The notes under the pieces are model-generated. The model was not told where the DNA came from, searched no databases, and saw only the letters and a program-made list of their open reading frames with translations. Below, one piece after another: positions 14,654 through 15,989 of a DNA stretch of 15,989 nt; position 1 is the stretch's first letter; each line of letters starts with the position of its first letter. Source of the stretch: Planctomycetaceae bacterium. Its GTDB lineage: Bacteria; Planctomycetota; Planctomycetia; Planctomycetales; Planctomycetaceae. The position numbers and the translations under genes are program-made. Location: contig WFOZ01000752.1 of NCBI GenBank assembly GCA_015487825.1, forward strand, positions 1 through 15,989, given 5' to 3'.

Positions 14654-14896
14654 AGGAGCAAATTCCAAGTTGTTAAATAAAGTGGTAGAAACCTGATGAG
14701 AATAAGCTGCCAGTGAAGGCCAATTATCCTATTTTTCACATAGTTGTGATGCCAGGAAACCTGACTAAACATTACTAGCCAGCGAATCCATTGTAATTGG
14801 ACTCAACAAAACCTGTTTTTTTTGAAATCCGAAAAACCCTGTACATCCAGCACTACCCAGTTTACTTGGATACCTGGGCGCAGTCAAGGATATTGC

Positions 14897-14929
14897 CTAT
14901 GAAACATAGGGTTGTTCAATGTTTCATAG
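14897..14929. repeat. Perfect 11-bp inverted repeat
   Basis: CTATGAAACAT and ATGTTTCATAG flank an 11-base loop. There is no T run next to it. It is the first of a series of dyads filling the gene-free stretch 14669-15534. Confidence 0.75.
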
Positions 14930-14956
14930 TAGAGATGGGAGGCCGAGTTGTGGCGA

Positions 14957-15014
14957 CCAGCGGGAGTGAACCCCAAAAAATCGTAACAGTAATTCACGCT
15001 GGGGCATTTCTGCC
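14957..15014. repeat. Bulged inverted repeat plus adjacent hairpin
   Basis: CCAGC/GCTGG (14957-14961 with 14998-15002) and GTGAA/TTCAC (14966-14970 with 14993-14997) would form one long bulged stem. GGCA/TGCC (15003-15014) follows immediately. The run continues with several CCTGG/CCAG half-matches up to about 15043. This looks like a folded repeat or RNA element. Confidence 0.5.
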
Positions 15015-15044
15015 TGGAGGACACCTGGCTGACCAGCATCAGGT

Positions 15045-15067
15045 TAGCGGTGAGTTGCTAGCCGCTA
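15045..15067. repeat. Inverted repeat TAGCGG/CCGCTA
   Basis: A perfect 6-bp stem encloses an 11-base loop. The arms match part of the larger palindrome at 15147-15224, which also contains CCGCTA and TAGCGG, suggesting related repeat sequence. Confidence 0.5.
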
Positions 15068-15107
15068 TTAGAAGGCACTTGGGGTAATGAGAGCATATCT
15101 GTAACTA

Positions 15108-15133
15108 TTCAGCAATGTTTGATTATTGCTGAA
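15108..15133. repeat. Perfect 9-bp inverted repeat
   Basis: TTCAGCAAT and ATTGCTGAA flank an 8-base loop. There is no adjacent T run on either strand, so terminator function is doubtful. Confidence 0.65.
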
Positions 15134-15146
15134 ATTAAGATTGTTT

Positions 15147-15224
15147 GTAGGGGCCGCTACCCGCGGACCACCGCAGAAATAGGAGGATCCACCTCCCATC
15201 GCGGTCCGCAATAGCGGACCCTAC
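15147..15224. repeat. 78-bp palindromic, REP-like element
   Basis: GTAGGG/CCCTAC ends, then CCGCTA/TAGCGG, then GCGGACC/GGTCCGC form a three-block stem with short mismatches. An inner GGAGG/CCTCC hairpin (15182-15196) with a BamHI-like GGATCC core sits in the middle. It is GC-rich against an AT-richer background. It looks like a dispersed intergenic palindrome; copy number cannot be judged from one window. Confidence 0.7.
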
Positions 15225-15310
15225 GGCTGATACGCTTGCAAATTTCGGTGTCAATCCGCTGGATAGTTACGCATATCTTTTCAAGATCAACCACAGCCAA
15301 TGCTGTACGG

Positions 15311-15342
15311 CTGATTGCCTGATTGCCTGATTGCCTGATTGC
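15311..15342. repeat. Tandem repeat, four perfect copies of CTGATTGC
   Basis: Four identical 8-base units lie head to tail, with no spacers. It is a short microsatellite-like tract in non-coding DNA and is potentially length-variable by slippage. Confidence 0.9.
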
Positions 15343-15405
15343 ATAGAAGAACCATAAAACTGCATGCAACGATTCAGTAAATATGTTTCAGTTGGAGCTT
15401 ACACT

Positions 15406-15466
15406 TTAGCCCGGATTATTCATCAGCAGCTGGGCGATCCTTTTATCGTCGCATGATCCGGGCTAA
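15406..15466. repeat. 61-bp inverted repeat with 11-bp perfect arms
   Basis: TTAGCCCGGAT (15406-15416) and ATCCGGGCTAA (15456-15466) enclose 39 bases with a weak inner GAT/ATC hairpin. The layout, perfect outer arms and an asymmetric interior, resembles REP/RAYT-type or small non-autonomous elements. It lies 68 bases after the stop of the right-edge gene. There is no T run, so it is not a canonical terminator. Confidence 0.65.
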
Positions 15467-15534
15467 CTTCATTCCTGCATAATCCCAAAACTCTCCATGA
15501 AATCGTCCAGAACGTTTTCAGCAGTTCTTTCTGG

Positions 15535-15989
15535 TTATTCTTTTTCCTGAATTGGGATTGGTTGCAGAAGCAGGTGATTTTCGAACTGGTGCTGACGCGG
15601 AGGGCTGACCATTTTATTGGTTTGGGATTTGGTTGTTGTGGCAGGTAGCAAACCGGGGGAGAATTCCGCCTGTTTGATTTGCTGGACAGGCCTGGCTGCT
15701 TCGTATTGTTCATACAACGCGTTTTTCAATGGCTTGTTGGCTCGATTATTTATCGCAGGCTCTCTCGAAGAGAGCCCGGCAGGATTGGATTGTGCGGTCT
15801 TGATTGAGTTGCTCTCTGGTCTGGTTTTCCTGCTTGAAGCATGCTTTCTCTTTTCCGGTTCGCTTCGTGATTCGCCGCTGACCATGCGAATTCCTCTTTG
15901 AGCACGTCTGTCAGCCAGTTCCATTCGCATTTCCTGCTTGAGTCGCTGAGCAACTTCGCTGTTGGGAGTGTTAATCAGGGCATCGTTAA
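15535..15989 (-). CDS. Unrecognised protein, C-terminal part only (start lies beyond right edge)
   Basis: The frame is open from the right edge down to a TAA at 15535, giving 150 visible residues. The first ~35 are charged and helix-like (EVAQRLKQEMRMELADRRAQ). The rest is low-complexity, rich in S, K, R, N, Q and P, with no motif I recognise, no cysteine pattern and no membrane segment. It ends PIPIQEKE. An internal ATG at 15930 is not the likely start, because the frame continues to the window edge. The tail suggests a disordered C-terminus of a larger protein. Antisense frames in the same region look like shadows. No terminator was found immediately after it. Confidence 0.5.
   Translation of the reverse strand, partial: NDALINTPNSEVAQRLKQEMRMELADRRAQRGIRMVSGESRSEPEKRKHASSRKTRPESNSIKTAQSNPAGLSSREPAINNRANKPLKNALYEQYEAARPVQQIKQAEFSPGLLPATTTKSQTNKMVSPPRQHQFENHLLLQPIPIQEKE

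Noticed and set aside
14797..15087. Plus-strand 96-codon open frame in the dyad-rich tract
   Set aside because: It runs through several inverted repeats and has no ribosome site or recognisable domain. It is more likely a repeat-derived chance frame.
15311..15342. CRISPR-like repetition
   Set aside because: The units are 8 bases with no spacers; it is a simple tandem repeat.
15406..15466. Possible integron attC site (inverted ends with AAC/GTT nearby)
   Set aside because: The ends do not fit the RYYYAAC/GTTRRRY core rules, and no integrase or cassette structure is present.

Overview
The window looks like chromosomal DNA from a planctomycete (Planctomycetota). The best evidence is the minus-strand gene at 12875-13864. 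It joins a type IV prepilin-like N-terminus to a DUF1559-type (SBP_bac_10-like) body, an architecture strongly expanded in that phylum. A small lipoprotein gene of a kind often found beside DUF1559 genes lies upstream of it. Base composition is moderate, start codons include TTG and GTG, and Shine-Dalgarno sites vary in strength. I cannot name the genus.

Positions 1-9898 hold a fatty-acid beta-oxidation cluster. Reading leftwards on the minus strand it is: fadB-type multifunctional enzyme, fadA-type thiolase, long-chain acyl-CoA synthetase, then a terminator-like hairpin and a second promoter, followed by etfB, etfA and a membrane (Fe-S) protein of the EtfD/heterodisulfide-reductase-related type that runs off the left edge. 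A TetR-family regulator is divergent at 9248-9898. Together the genes activate fatty acids, carry out the hydratase, dehydrogenase and thiolase steps, and pass electrons from acyl-CoA dehydrogenase through ETF to the membrane quinone pool. No acyl-CoA dehydrogenase gene is in the window.

The most informative non-coding signal is shared by the two promoters of this cluster. In front of fadB and of etfB, a TTGACA-like -35 box is followed by 4 bases and then a 14-base dyad (ACCGAACGTTCGGT, or a 12/14 match to it) that runs into the -10 box; a third, weaker copy abuts the etfB -35 box. This is very probably the operator of the neighbouring TetR protein, so the two transcription units would form one regulon.

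Positions 10052-12598 hold ftsY (SRP receptor, short form without an acidic N-terminal domain), a DtxR/MntR-family metalloregulator and a short-chain dehydrogenase, all on the minus strand. Positions 12599-14668 hold the DUF1559 pseudopilin-like gene and the lipoprotein gene, with two convincing rho-independent terminators. From about 14669 to 15534 there is no credible gene. This stretch is packed with dyads: at least seven inverted repeats, including one of 78 bases, plus four tandem copies of an 8-mer. It looks like intergenic repeat or REP-like DNA, or structured RNA. The right edge contains the C-terminal part of an unrecognised minus-strand protein with a low-complexity tail.
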